Below are positions 32,363 to 39,725 of a DNA stretch of 64,000 nucleotides, in pieces. This DNA comes from DATLNF01 sp963765815. Its GTDB lineage: Bacteria > Actinomycetota > Actinomycetes > BP-191. The position numbers and the translations under genes are program-made. Location: contig CAVXXT010000004.1 in NCBI GenBank assembly GCA_963765815.1, positions 46,562-110,561 on the forward strand. Direction: 5' to 3'. The stretch's first letter is position 1. Every line of letters begins with the position of its first letter. Below the pieces are notes generated by a model. It saw only the letters and a program-made list of their open reading frames with translations. It made no database searches and was not told where the DNA came from.

Positions 32363-32470
32363 GGGCAGGCTCCGCCTGCCCGTGCCTTCTGTCCGGAGGG
32401 GCCGTAGAGGCTCCGCGGTCAAGGCCCGGCCGAAGGCCGGCCGCGAAGCGGCGCCGAAGGCGGCCTTGAC
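32363..32470. repeat. Hairpin array with a cloverleaf-like unit
   Basis: A perfect 8-bp hairpin with a 3-base loop lies at 32363-32381. From 32418 to 32470 a 9-bp outer stem (32418-32426 with 32462-32470) encloses three hairpins in a row, each with a GAA loop: 32426-32440, 32441-32451 and 32452-32462. The boundaries of neighbouring hairpins abut or share single bases. This is a four-way-junction layout on a 53-base scale. Both strands have open frames through it, but they are low complexity. It could be a structured RNA or a mobile hairpin repeat. Confidence 0.75.
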
Positions 32471-32582
32471 GGTGGAGGGGCGGCCCCGGAGGCTGCGGGA
32501 CGCGCGGCGACCGCCGTACTTGCGCCGGTTCGACAAACACGCGGTCGACATTGGCGTCCGTCACTAGCGAGAAGGCTCACTG

Positions 32583-33821
32583 TTGTCTGACGCGCTGCTC
32601 GCCCTCCAATTGGGCTTCGTGCTTCTGAGTGTGGTCCTTGGCCTGAGCGCGGTCCTCGCTAGGCAGGTGACGGAAGTCCTGCCCGACCGTGTCCTCAGAG
32701 CTGTCTCGCGACGGCACCGGCTGGTTCTCGCCTGCTCCGCTGTGGTTCTCGTACTCGGGTGGTCCGCCGCTGTGACACAGGATGGTCATCCGATATGGAC
32801 GGGGGTCCTCGTCGGGATACTGACGTCCCTCGCCGCAGGGCGACTGGTCTGGAGGGCCCACGCCAGGTGGGGCGCGCGAGTCAAGGAGATCGGCGCCCAA
32901 CGGCTAGTCCTGCCGCCGCGAACCGTACGCGGGCTCCCGTGGCCACAACGCACCAATCTCGAACGGAGATTCAGCTCTGTTCGCGGCGTTATGGCGACGG
33001 AGCGCCTAGCCGAGGAGAAGCTGGATCGGAGCACGCGCCGAGCGCGGCGAGCTCTGCTCAGCGTGGCCGCAATCAGCTACGCGGGCTCTGTAATTTGGAG
33101 TGCGGTACTCCGAGAACCAGCTACGGCCGCCTATTGGTTCTGCGGCATCGCGCTGATCTGCCTCGTCCCCCTCGCCTGTGTGGCGAAGTGGCGCCGCTGG
33201 CGCTGGAGGGTCCGGTCGAGCCGGGTTCCGGGTGCTGCGCAGAACATCGACGCCGTAGCCGCTGCGCATGGCTGGGTCGTGATGTCGCCGGGCCACCCCG
33301 AGATCGGCAGTCGGTGGCCGCTGACCTCGTTCCTTCCAGCGGGCACGGCGAGAACGACTGTCCCCCTGACGCTCTACGGAGGGGTCGGAGAATGGAGAGT
33401 CGTAGCCGCCGAGGAACGCAGCCCCAGCCAGCACGTGAGCGGGCGTCCGCTTCTGCGGCACGCATACGTTCTGTGGTTGCCTGGCTTGAACCTGCCGCGG
33501 CTGCTCATCGCAGGTAGGGAGGATGCTCCGCTCGCCGGACCTCGAAGCACCGTCCTGGAACTGGATGACTTCAATCGAAGATTCTCGGTCCAGAGCTTCG
33601 ATCCCGAGTTCACTCACAAGATGCTGCATCCCCGAGCGATGGAACACGTCTGGAACTCGTTGCCTGACGGTTCGACGATGTCCATTGAGGGAGACGCGAT
33701 CGCCTTGAGTGGAGCCGGCACCCTGGATCCGACTCGTGTCGAGGACCACGTCGAGTGCCTAATCGGGCTCGGCAATCTCATTCCAAGCCACGTAGTCCAC
33801 GACTACAGGACTCAGAACTGA
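32583..33821 (+). CDS. Island membrane protein, four predicted transmembrane helices
   Basis: 412 residues from a TTG at 32583. Hydrophobic segments lie near residues 5-25, 45-62, 65-85 and two further at about 155-200. The C-terminal part is soluble, with FSVQSFDPEFTHKMLHPRAMEH and SMSIEGDAIALSG resembling the DUF3137-type domain found in some membrane proteins. A basic segment (RRARRALLS, KWRRWRWRVR) flanks the helices. Role unknown; in the island it may be an effector or sensor next to Shedu, but that is speculation. Confidence 0.7.
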   Translation: MSDALLALQLGFVLLSVVLGLSAVLARQVTEVLPDRVLRAVSRRHRLVLACSAVVLVLGWSAAVTQDGHPIWTGVLVGILTSLAAGRLVWRAHARWGARVKEIGAQRLVLPPRTVRGLPWPQRTNLERRFSSVRGVMATERLAEEKLDRSTRRARRALLSVAAISYAGSVIWSAVLREPATAAYWFCGIALICLVPLACVAKWRRWRWRVRSSRVPGAAQNIDAVAAAHGWVVMSPGHPEIGSRWPLTSFLPAGTARTTVPLTLYGGVGEWRVVAAEERSPSQHVSGRPLLRHAYVLWLPGLNLPRLLIAGREDAPLAGPRSTVLELDDFNRRFSVQSFDPEFTHKMLHPRAMEHVWNSLPDGSTMSIEGDAIALSGAGTLDPTRVEDHVECLIGLGNLIPSHVVHDYRTQN

Positions 33822-33904
33822 CGGCAAGATCGATCACCGCAGCAGGCAATCAACGAAGTTTGTGGGCTGGCGCTTACCCAGCCGCGCTGGTTCAGCAGCC
33901 AGAC

Positions 33905-34047
33905 GCGCCCCGCCCCCGCTGACCTGCCACTTCTACTCAGATGCCTGTCGAGGAAGTGGCACCTGGTCGGGGGCGCTTTTGCCCCCGACCAGGTGCCACT
34001 GACGACCCAGCCACGAGCAAAGCCGCAGGTCAGCGGGGGCGGGGCGC
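33905..34047. repeat. Nested inverted repeat, 23-bp outer and 20-bp inner arms
   Basis: Outer arms 33905-33927 and 34025-34047 are perfect complements. Inside lies a second perfect hairpin: 33955-33974 with 33981-34000, loop GCTTTT. A shorter pair (CCACTTC at 33927-33933 with GAAGTGG at 33953-33959) competes with it. It occupies the 391-base gap between the convergent membrane-protein and Shedu genes. A terminator or a MITE-like insertion could explain it; I see no clear target duplication. Confidence 0.85.
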
Positions 34048-34212
34048 ACGAGCCCACATGAACAGAGGGGGGTCCGCCGGGTGTTCCGCCGCATTGCGGG
34101 CCGACGGCACCCCCCCCAGTCCCGTGTCGGGGTCCCAAGATCTTGACGAGCTCCTGCGCACCGGAGCCTTCGCAACTCCGAGCCCGGCGTGGACCACGGC
34201 CCGTTTTGAGAA

Positions 34213-35451
34213 CTACATCTCGCCATCGAGCAGCGTGACCTGCCACTCGGCCCGAGCCAGCAACTCGTCGAAAGTGATGATCTCCGGCTCGTAAAGGTTG
34301 CGGCGGTACAGCTCGAACGATTCGTATTTCGCCCTGTGCACTCCGCCGTCACCGCGCATCTGCTCCAGATTCCCGGCGATCAGAAAGCAGCGCGGTCTAA
34401 CCAGGTACGTGTGTTCACCGGTCTCGGCGCCAGAGGGGTCGACGTCCGGAAGCCGGCCAGCAATGTCTCGAGTAGCGCGATGCACGGTTTGCTGTGCTTG
34501 AACAACACCGCCAGTAACTTCGGCCGACGGCGCCCAGCAGTCAGCACGGTATGGAGCAGCTGTCTGCGCGAGCAGCGGGGTCTCATGATGCTTGATTTCA
34601 GCAAAGACCATCGAGCGGATTCGTCCGTTTGTACGTAGCAGCGCGTCGGCCGGCTTCCCTGCACTGGCAACCGAGGCCCCCACGACGATCTGCTCAAGCT
34701 TGTCGTCGTCCCAAGAGGTCAGGAGCTGTCCGGTTAGCGTCCCCCCTAGGATCCAAGGCTCTTCCTCCAAGAGGTGTTGCCAAACAGCCTCCTTCCGCCC
34801 GCCGAAGAGCTCCGCGGCAGCTTCGAAGTACTCGCCGTCTTCCAGTAGGCGTCTGAAGCGTCGAACCACTTCGCGCCGATGCGCAATGGCAATGACGTCC
34901 TCTGCCGAGGCGTCCGAGCGGATGAGCTCCCGGAATCGTTCGGGCTCCCGCAGGTAGAGCTTTTGCATGGCTGAAGGGTCGGCAAACAGGTCCCGAAGCA
35001 TCTGATCGTCGACCCGAACGGACTTCTCGCCCTCGACGGGGATGTAGTCCAGAGCGCGCACCAGGTCGATCAGCCGAGCGGAGGCGTCTCGGTCCAGGGT
35101 GAGGAGCGTTTCAAGCTTCGTGCTAGTTGGGTCGGTGGGCACCTTCTGCAGGACGATTTCCCGCACTCGCCCTGCTTCCCGGGCCACTTGGATCTTCAGT
35201 TGCTTGCGTCCGCCCGGCGTCGTCATGATCACCCATTCCTGACGGTCATCCACCGCGACCGGCACGGTGGGCAAGTCGTCGAAGACTTTGACCACATAAC
35301 GAGCGACCTCGCCATGGTCTTGAGAGTTGCGCATGTCCAAGGCGAAGCTCTTATGGACGTAGATGCGGTCCACCTGCCTGCCCAACGCCCAGGCAACCTC
35401 GTTCCCTGGGAACGGCTCGCCGAGGCTGGCGAGCATGGCGTTCCAGTCCAT
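34213..35451 (-). CDS. Shedu-like anti-phage defence nuclease (DUF4263)
   Basis: 412 residues. The C-terminal third matches Shedu: EEEPWILGG at about 229-237, Asp269 in GKPADALLR, the catalytic pair Glu285 and Lys287 in VFAEIKHHETPLL, then SAEVTGGVVQAQQ with the conserved Gln. This is a PD-(D/E)xK type site. The N-terminal 200 residues are variable, as in other Shedu proteins, and probably sense the trigger. Shedu alone can protect against phage in known cases. The location on a tRNA island supports that role. Identified by motif memory, not by a search. Confidence 0.85.
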   Translation of the reverse strand: MDWNAMLASLGEPFPGNEVAWALGRQVDRIYVHKSFALDMRNSQDHGEVARYVVKVFDDLPTVPVAVDDRQEWVIMTTPGGRKQLKIQVAREAGRVREIVLQKVPTDPTSTKLETLLTLDRDASARLIDLVRALDYIPVEGEKSVRVDDQMLRDLFADPSAMQKLYLREPERFRELIRSDASAEDVIAIAHRREVVRRFRRLLEDGEYFEAAAELFGGRKEAVWQHLLEEEPWILGGTLTGQLLTSWDDDKLEQIVVGASVASAGKPADALLRTNGRIRSMVFAEIKHHETPLLAQTAAPYRADCWAPSAEVTGGVVQAQQTVHRATRDIAGRLPDVDPSGAETGEHTYLVRPRCFLIAGNLEQMRGDGGVHRAKYESFELYRRNLYEPEIITFDELLARAEWQVTLLDGEM

Positions 35452-35535
35452 CCTTGCAACCTACGCACGTCAGGACGCTCACGACAGAACGCATGGCCAT
35501 GTTACGGGTGCGTCCACCTGATCAAGTGACCTGTG

Positions 35536-36057
35536 CTACTTCCCCGGCGCGCGCAGGTCGCTGCGCGTCAGGGCCGACCGAAGTTCAATCCCGTGCTCGG
35601 CGAGCGCCGCGGCGCCACCCTGCTCCCGGTCGATCGCGCACACGACCGTGTCCACTGTCGCGCCAGCTGAACGCAGTTCGAGGCATCCCTTGATCAGCGC
35701 TCCGCCTGTCGTGACGACGTCCTCGATACCGACGAGTCGACTACTCTCGACGGGACCGCCCTCGGCGACCTTGCACGTGCCGTAGGCCTTCGCCTCCTTC
35801 CGGACGAACACTGCAGGAATGCCCGTGAGCTGTGAGAGGACGGTGGCGAGCGGGATACCGCCCATCTCCATTCCAGCGAGTACGTCGCAAGGGGGCAGCA
35901 GCCTGGCCATCTCCTCGGCGACGTCGCGTAGCAACGTCGGCTGTCCTTCAAAGAGGTACTTATCGAAGTACTCGTGACTGACCTGACCCGACCGAAGTCG
36001 GAACTCCCCGGTCAGGTGGCACGCGGCGTAGACACGCTCGCCCAACGGCATCGTCAT
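35536..36057 (-). CDS. Orotate phosphoribosyltransferase-like protein
   Basis: About 173 residues from ATG 36057 (a TTG at 36120 is an alternative start). The PRPP-binding loop is VGIEDVVTTGGALIKG, and VLAGMEMGGIPLATVLS, FVRKEAKAYGT and the opening FRLRSGQVSHEYFDKY fit the PyrE family, which makes OMP from orotate and PRPP. Since it sits in an accessory island next to a NIPSNAP gene, it is probably an extra copy rather than the house-keeping pyrE; a salvage or modified-nucleotide role is possible. Confidence 0.85.
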   Translation of the reverse strand: MTMPLGERVYAACHLTGEFRLRSGQVSHEYFDKYLFEGQPTLLRDVAEEMARLLPPCDVLAGMEMGGIPLATVLSQLTGIPAVFVRKEAKAYGTCKVAEGGPVESSRLVGIEDVVTTGGALIKGCLELRSAGATVDTVVCAIDREQGGAAALAEHGIELRSALTRSDLRAPGK

Positions 36058-36116
36058 CGGCACATCATCGCGCTCGAGTCGGGAGAGCCATGTGGGCGTC
36101 ACACCTAGCTTCCCAT

Positions 36117-36419
36117 TCAACGAGCAGTCGAGTGCGCGAACGCCTCGTACCGAGCTGTGAATAGCTGAGGGAGAGACTCCCGGACCTCGCGGGCACGCGC
36201 CGAAGCGGGGTCATCACGCACCTGCTGTTCGATTCGCTCGTACGACGCCAGGTCGTCGTACTCCCAAACGGCAACGACCTCGTGGTCGTCCGTCTCCCAC
36301 CGACCGACGAGCCGGGAACCGTGCCGGGTCTGCACCGGAAGGAGATGTTCGTTGAAGAACTGGTGGAAGACCGCGAGATTCTCCCGAACGGCCTCGTAGC
36401 GGCGAATCCGATAAATCAC
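36117..36419 (-). CDS. NIPSNAP family protein
   Basis: 100 residues. MIYRIRRYEAVRENLAVFHQFF, then LVGRWETDDHEVVAVWEYDDLASYERI, gives the ferredoxin-like dimeric barrel fold of NIPSNAP proteins. The biochemical role is unknown. Its stop overlaps a possible TTG start of the phosphoribosyltransferase gene. About 160 bases upstream (36,420-36,580) no gene is visible, and the sequence then changes character. Confidence 0.88.
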   Translation of the reverse strand: MIYRIRRYEAVRENLAVFHQFFNEHLLPVQTRHGSRLVGRWETDDHEVVAVWEYDDLASYERIEQQVRDDPASARAREVRESLPQLFTARYEAFAHSTAR

Positions 36420-36582
36420 TGCGCTCCTCTCAGCCGCCGAACGGTACCGCCCGTGGCCTCGCGAGGTGCCCCTCCGACAGCGGCAGGGCGGACGGAGCCT
36501 CCGGAGGGTTGTCTGTCCCCAGTCGTGGGAGCCATGTCTGTCGGGCAGGCCCGCCAGTCACTAGCTATTTCAGCTTCGAAGC

Positions 36583-36858
36583 GCCGCCTTTCCGGTCATC
36601 ATGGCCGGCATCGGGGTGCCGCTGCTCATCGAGCCGTTCGGCGTCAACCCGGCCCTTGTCGGCATCCTGACCATCACGGTGGCCTCGTGCGGGACCCTGT
36701 GCACGCCGATGGCGGCCAACTTCAACCTGGTGCCCCCGGCCTTGCTCGAGCTGCGCGACCGCTACGGCGTCATCAAGGTGCAGGCGCCGTTCGCGGCGGC
36801 GATGTTCGCGGCCCACGTCATCGTCCTGTGGGCCCTGGCCGCCTACGACCTGGTCTAG
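36583..36858 (+). pseudogene. C-terminal fragment of a DUF979 family permease
   Basis: The frame AAFPVIMAGIGVPLLI followed by SCGTLCTPMAANFNLVPPALLE is the conserved C-terminus of DUF979 membrane proteins, which are normally about 310 residues and paired with DUF969. Here only the last 92 residues are present; the homology begins abruptly at 36,583 with no start codon or ribosome binding site. The fragment marks a breakpoint, either a deletion or an assembly join. Confidence 0.75.
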
Positions 36859-36864
36859 CCGCAA

Positions 36865-37212
36865 TCACGCGGCGCGCAGCCGCGGAAACAGCGGCCGCGG
36901 CGCGGCGATCGGCGCACCGTCGGCGAGCTGCTGCCAGGGCGGCGCCCCGCCGTCGGCGCCGAGCTTCTGCAAGATGGCCTCGCCGGTCGCGGGCAGAAAC
37001 GGCGACAGCTCGCCGGCCAGCGCGGCCACCGCGTCGAGGCTGGCCCGCAGCGGCTGCCACGCGCCGCGTAGCGCGGGGCGGGATCCACGACGTCCTCCTC
37101 GAGCAATGCCGCCAGGCCTGCCGCTGCATCCGCCGATGCGCGCTCGATGCCGCGCAACCAGCCGATCGCGATAAGTCGAGACCTCGCGGTTGAGCCCTCC
37201 AAAGTCGGTCAT
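36865..37212 (-). pseudogene. Composite ORF with a methionyl-tRNA synthetase-like C-terminus
   Basis: The end of the frame (LSPFLPATGEAILQKLG, then PRPLFPRL) resembles the anticodon-binding end of MetG. The first 50 residues (MTDFGGLNREVSTYRDRL and an Arg/Gly-rich stretch) do not. A second frame upstream (GIERASADAAAGLAALLEED) also looks coding, which implies a frameshift or internal deletion. ATG 37212 has a good ribosome binding site. The real protein cannot be reconstructed here. Confidence 0.4.
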
Positions 37213-37247
37213 TGTGCTCCCCTTTGGTGTGCTTTACAAGACGGCAC

Positions 37248-37277
37248 GAGATAGTCCCTCCTGTGGCACGTTGTCAA
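37248..37277 (-). promoter_or_regulatory. Sigma70-like promoter upstream of 37212
   Basis: On the minus strand TTGACA (37272-37277) and TATCTC (37248-37253) are separated by 18 bases, 36 bases upstream of the ATG at 37212. The -35 is perfect; the -10 is weak. Confidence 0.4.
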
Positions 37278-37402
37278 GGACCGCAGAATTGTCTACAAGC
37301 GCCGCCGTCAGAGCCCCCCGACGTCCGGCGCCAGTGGCCCGTCTCGTCGGGACCGGACTCGGTCAGGCGCCCCACAGGACAGCCTGGACGGCGGCGACAT
37401 AG

Positions 37403-37700
37403 CTAGTCGCGAGCGCTGTGGACCTCGGCCTCGGGAATGGCGAGGCGCAGTGCGCGCGCGGCCATTCGGATCCCATCGCCACCGCGCCGGCCGAAGAGCT
37501 CGGCGAGGTAGGCGATCGCCGCATCGTTGACTGGGCCAGCCGTGTGGTCGTAGCGTAGCCCGCGGTAACAACGGTAGATATGCGTTGTCTTGATGTCGAC
37601 ATGCCCAGCCAGTGATCGACCTGGAGGATCGAGGCCCGCTGGATCGTGAGCGTGCCGAACGTGTCGCGGCGCGCGTGGAGGCGCATCGCGCGCGGGCCAC
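37403..37700 (-). pseudogene. C-terminal fragment of a tyrosine recombinase (frameshifted)
   Basis: In one frame DTFGTLTIQRASILQVDHWLG and, after a shift near 37605, GHVDIKTTHIYRCYRG are read. Together they form the conserved end of phage integrases (HTFGTLAIQ..., HADIKTT, catalytic Tyr). The N-terminal and core parts are missing; upstream there are only about 60 bases of other sequence and two GTTCGGGACAA direct repeats near 37,735. It is likely a decayed integrase from an earlier element at the nearby tRNA site. Confidence 0.65.
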
Positions 37701-37829
37701 GCTGCGGCGAATCGGTTCTGACAACCTTGTCCCGAACTTTGTCCCGAACTCCCCCAATTTGACCCCATGTGAGGGCATCTGAGCCCACCATAGAGGCCCA
37801 AAAGCAGGGGAAAAACGGTCTCAATGGGC

Positions 37830-37877
37830 GACTCGTAATGAAGGGGTCCGGGGTTCGAGTCCCCGCGTCGGCTTCCA
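37830..37877 (+). tRNA. 3' part of a tRNA (T arm and acceptor end), likely attachment site
   Basis: A perfect T arm (CGGGG TTCGAGT CCCCG) is followed by CGTCGGCTTCCA. Upstream the loop-like CTCGTAATG suggests tRNA-Thr(CGT), but the anticodon stem does not pair and no D arm or 5' acceptor strand precedes it. Partial tRNA 3' ends are the mark left by integrases that use tRNA genes. Confidence 0.6.
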
Positions 37878-37879
37878 CG

Positions 37880-37905
37880 AAAGGCCCGGAAATCGGGCCT
37901 TTTTT
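37880..37905 (+). terminator. Rho-independent terminator
   Basis: 9-bp stem AAAGGCCCG/CGGGCCTTT with loop GAAAT and a T run. It starts 3 bases after the tRNA 3' end, so it looks like the native terminator of that tRNA gene, meaning this side is the original chromosome or an old copy of it. Confidence 0.88.
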
Positions 37906-38189
37906 GTTGCCCACTCGGGGCTCGGCGGCGGTGACGAGGGGCCGCCGTGACATATCTGTGACATGGCCCCGACGCGAAGGCAAACCCGCAAGTGGTTGGC
38001 GCGGCCGCCGCCGAGAGGGCCAACCACCCCGGGATCGCGGCCAGCCGGCGGCCAGCTTCGATTCTCCGCCGACGCCGCCCAGCGAGCCGAGCGCCGCTGA
38101 GCCCGCCGAGCCCGCCTAGCGGCGCTGGCGTGGCCGGGGTTGGTCGGTTTCCTTGGGGTTGCTGGGACGCCCTCCGAGTGGGCCGACTT

Positions 38190-38264
38190 GTCACGCTTCG
38201 AAGAGAGCGTGACTATCTGTTGACGAATCGACCGCAAGCTGTCACGCTTCCTATTGGAAGCGTG
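38190..38264. promoter_or_regulatory. Two hairpins sharing GTCACGCTT upstream of a recombinase
   Basis: Inverted repeat 1: GTCACGCT at 38190-38197 with AGCGTGAC at 38206-38213. Inverted repeat 2: CACGCTTCC at 38243-38251 with GGAAGCGTG at 38256-38264. The shared GTCACGCTT half-sites are 51 bases apart. They end 25 bases before the recombinase ATG at 38290 and could be operators or recombination sites. The rest of 37,906-38,189 holds no gene I can support. Confidence 0.6.
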
Positions 38265-38289
38265 CCAAGTTGAGCCGATTGGAGCCTAA

Positions 38290-38914
38290 ATGCCATCCCC
38301 AGCCAACGCCGGGAAGCGGTACCCCGCTGAGCCGCTGACTGAGGCCGAAGCCGAGCGCCTGATCGCGGCCGTCGGCGGGCGCGGCGCTGGGCGCGCGCAA
38401 TCGAGCGCTTGTGGCGCTCTTGTGGCGGTCGGGCCTGCGCGTCTCCGAAGCGCTAGCCCTCAAGCCGGCCGACGTGGATACGGCCGGCGGCACGATCAAC
38501 GTGCGGCGCGGCAAGGGCGGCAAGGCGCGTGTGGCCGTGATCGACGGCCGCGCACTAGGCCACGTCCGGGCTTGGCTCGGCGTCCGGGCGTCGCTGGGGC
38601 TCAACGGCCGCCAGCCCGTATTCTGCTCGGTGGCGCAGGGGACGACGCGCGAGGCCGGGCGGCCGCTGGACTCGTCCTATGTGCGGCGGCTACTCCCGAA
38701 GCTAGGCGAAGCTGCCGGGATCGACAAGCGCGTCCACGCCCACGGCCTGCGCCATACGCACGCGACGGAGCTTGTCGGGGCGGGCGTGCCGCTGCACGTC
38801 ATCGCCGGTCAGCTCGGGCACGCTTCGACGGCGACGACAGACGCCTACTTGGGGAAGATCGCCCCTGCTGAGCGGATCGCGGCAATGCGGGCGGCCGGGT
38901 GGTCGCTCGACTAG
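38290..38914 (+). CDS. Short tyrosine recombinase (one frameshift)
   Basis: ATG 38290 opens PLTEAEAERLIAAVGG; one extra base near 38385 must be skipped to continue as ARNRALVALLWRSGLRVSEAL. The catalytic domain is complete: Arg in GLRVSEALAL, HGLRHTHATELV, LGHASTATTDAYLG. About 207 residues after correction, so it lacks the N-terminal DNA-binding domain of usual integrases. It looks like XerC/XerD catalytic cores and might act on the inverted repeats just upstream, or as a resolvase for the element. Confidence 0.8.
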
Positions 38915-39009
38915 CGCCGTCGCCGCTGGTCGTCGGCACCTGAGTTCGCCGCCTGAGACAAGCTCGCCGGCCTACCGACGAGGGCCACTTAGTGCCGTTA
39001 ACTCTGGTA

Positions 39010-39030
39010 CACTTAAGTGCTTAACGTTAA
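39010..39030. promoter_or_regulatory. Two adjacent 10-bp palindromes, operator-like
   Basis: CACTTAAGTG (39010-39019) and TTAACGTTAA (39021-39030) are both perfect, and their centres are 11 bases apart, one helical turn. They sit about 90 bases before a small operon that encodes an XRE regulator, so autoregulation is plausible. Confidence 0.55.
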
Positions 39031-39117
39031 TCAACGCCCTTACTGTCAAGCTTCGTACCACTTTAGCATTGCCAGACCCAATGTCAAGGGCAAACCCAGA
39101 GGAGAAAATCACACCCC

Positions 39118-39345
39118 ATGCGAGTCGCCAAATACCCCGGCCACTGCCCAATCTGCGGCGGTTGTATCACGCAGTACCTTTCGCTCGTCGCCCAACTGCC
39201 CACTGCGACCCGGCCCCGAGCGGCGTCGGCCTGCGCACACCGGGTGGATGATCTTCCGCGCGTGTGGGCGCATAGTTACTGCGCCGAGCTGGAATGGGCC
39301 GAGTATCGCGCGAAACTCACCGCTCATCGGGCGGTAGCCGCATGA
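39118..39345 (+). CDS. Small zinc-ribbon-like protein
   Basis: 75 residues with AGAGGAGAAAA before the ATG. CPICGGC at residues 10-16, an ACAH at about 39-42 and a YC near residue 54 suggest a small zinc-binding fold. No family recognised. Its stop overlaps the next ATG (ATGA), so it is co-translated with the XRE regulator. Such small proteins often open early operons of phages or satellites. Confidence 0.6.
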   Translation: MRVAKYPGHCPICGGCITQYLSLVAQLPTATRPRAASACAHRVDDLPRVWAHSYCAELEWAEYRAKLTAHRAVAA

Positions 39346-39629
39346 CGCGGCTACATCGCCTGCGTCGGGAACGCGGACTCTCGACCCGGCAGCTCGGAAC
39401 GCTCCTCGGCTGCCAAGCCGAAACGGTGCGCCGCTGGGATCACGGTCTGGCATTTCCCCAGGGCCGCTACCGGGCGAACCTCGAAGCGATCTTGGGCGCG
39501 CCAGTAGCCGAACTGTTGGCCCCCGAGATGAGAAGCGGCGCCGATCAAGGATCGACGCCGCCGGAGAAGTCCCGCCGCCGTCCCGCCAAAGACGCGCAGA
39601 AGGTGTTCGTTACCCATGACGAAGTGTAG
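39342..39629 (+). CDS. XRE-type helix-turn-helix regulator
   Basis: 95 residues. RLRRERGLSTRQLGTLLGCQAETVRRWDHGLAFPQG is a clear XRE helix-turn-helix at the N-terminus; the rest is basic and disordered. It is probably the repressor or switch of the mobile element, acting at the twin palindromes upstream. ATGA overlap with the zinc-ribbon gene. Confidence 0.82.
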   Translation: MTRLHRLRRERGLSTRQLGTLLGCQAETVRRWDHGLAFPQGRYRANLEAILGAPVAELLAPEMRSGADQGSTPPEKSRRRPAKDAQKVFVTHDEV

Positions 39630-39725
39630 CAGAGATAAGATCACGTCTTATCGGCCTGCCTGCGGCCATCATGACTGGTGGTATCTGGATTGCTTTGGGA
39701 CTTGGCGCTGCTGGGGCTGTGGACG

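Noticed and set aside
32304..32567. Plus-strand ORF of 87 residues through the hairpin array
   Set aside because: Arg/Ala/Gly-rich, low complexity and fully explained by the hairpin repeats; no start signal with a good ribosome binding site.
36865..37212. An intact gene with its own promoter
   Set aside because: The two halves do not belong to the same family and a second coding-like frame overlaps; it is more likely a composite remnant.
37830..37877. A complete tRNA-Thr gene
   Set aside because: The T arm and 3' end are clear but no D arm, 5' acceptor strand or pairing anticodon stem precedes them.
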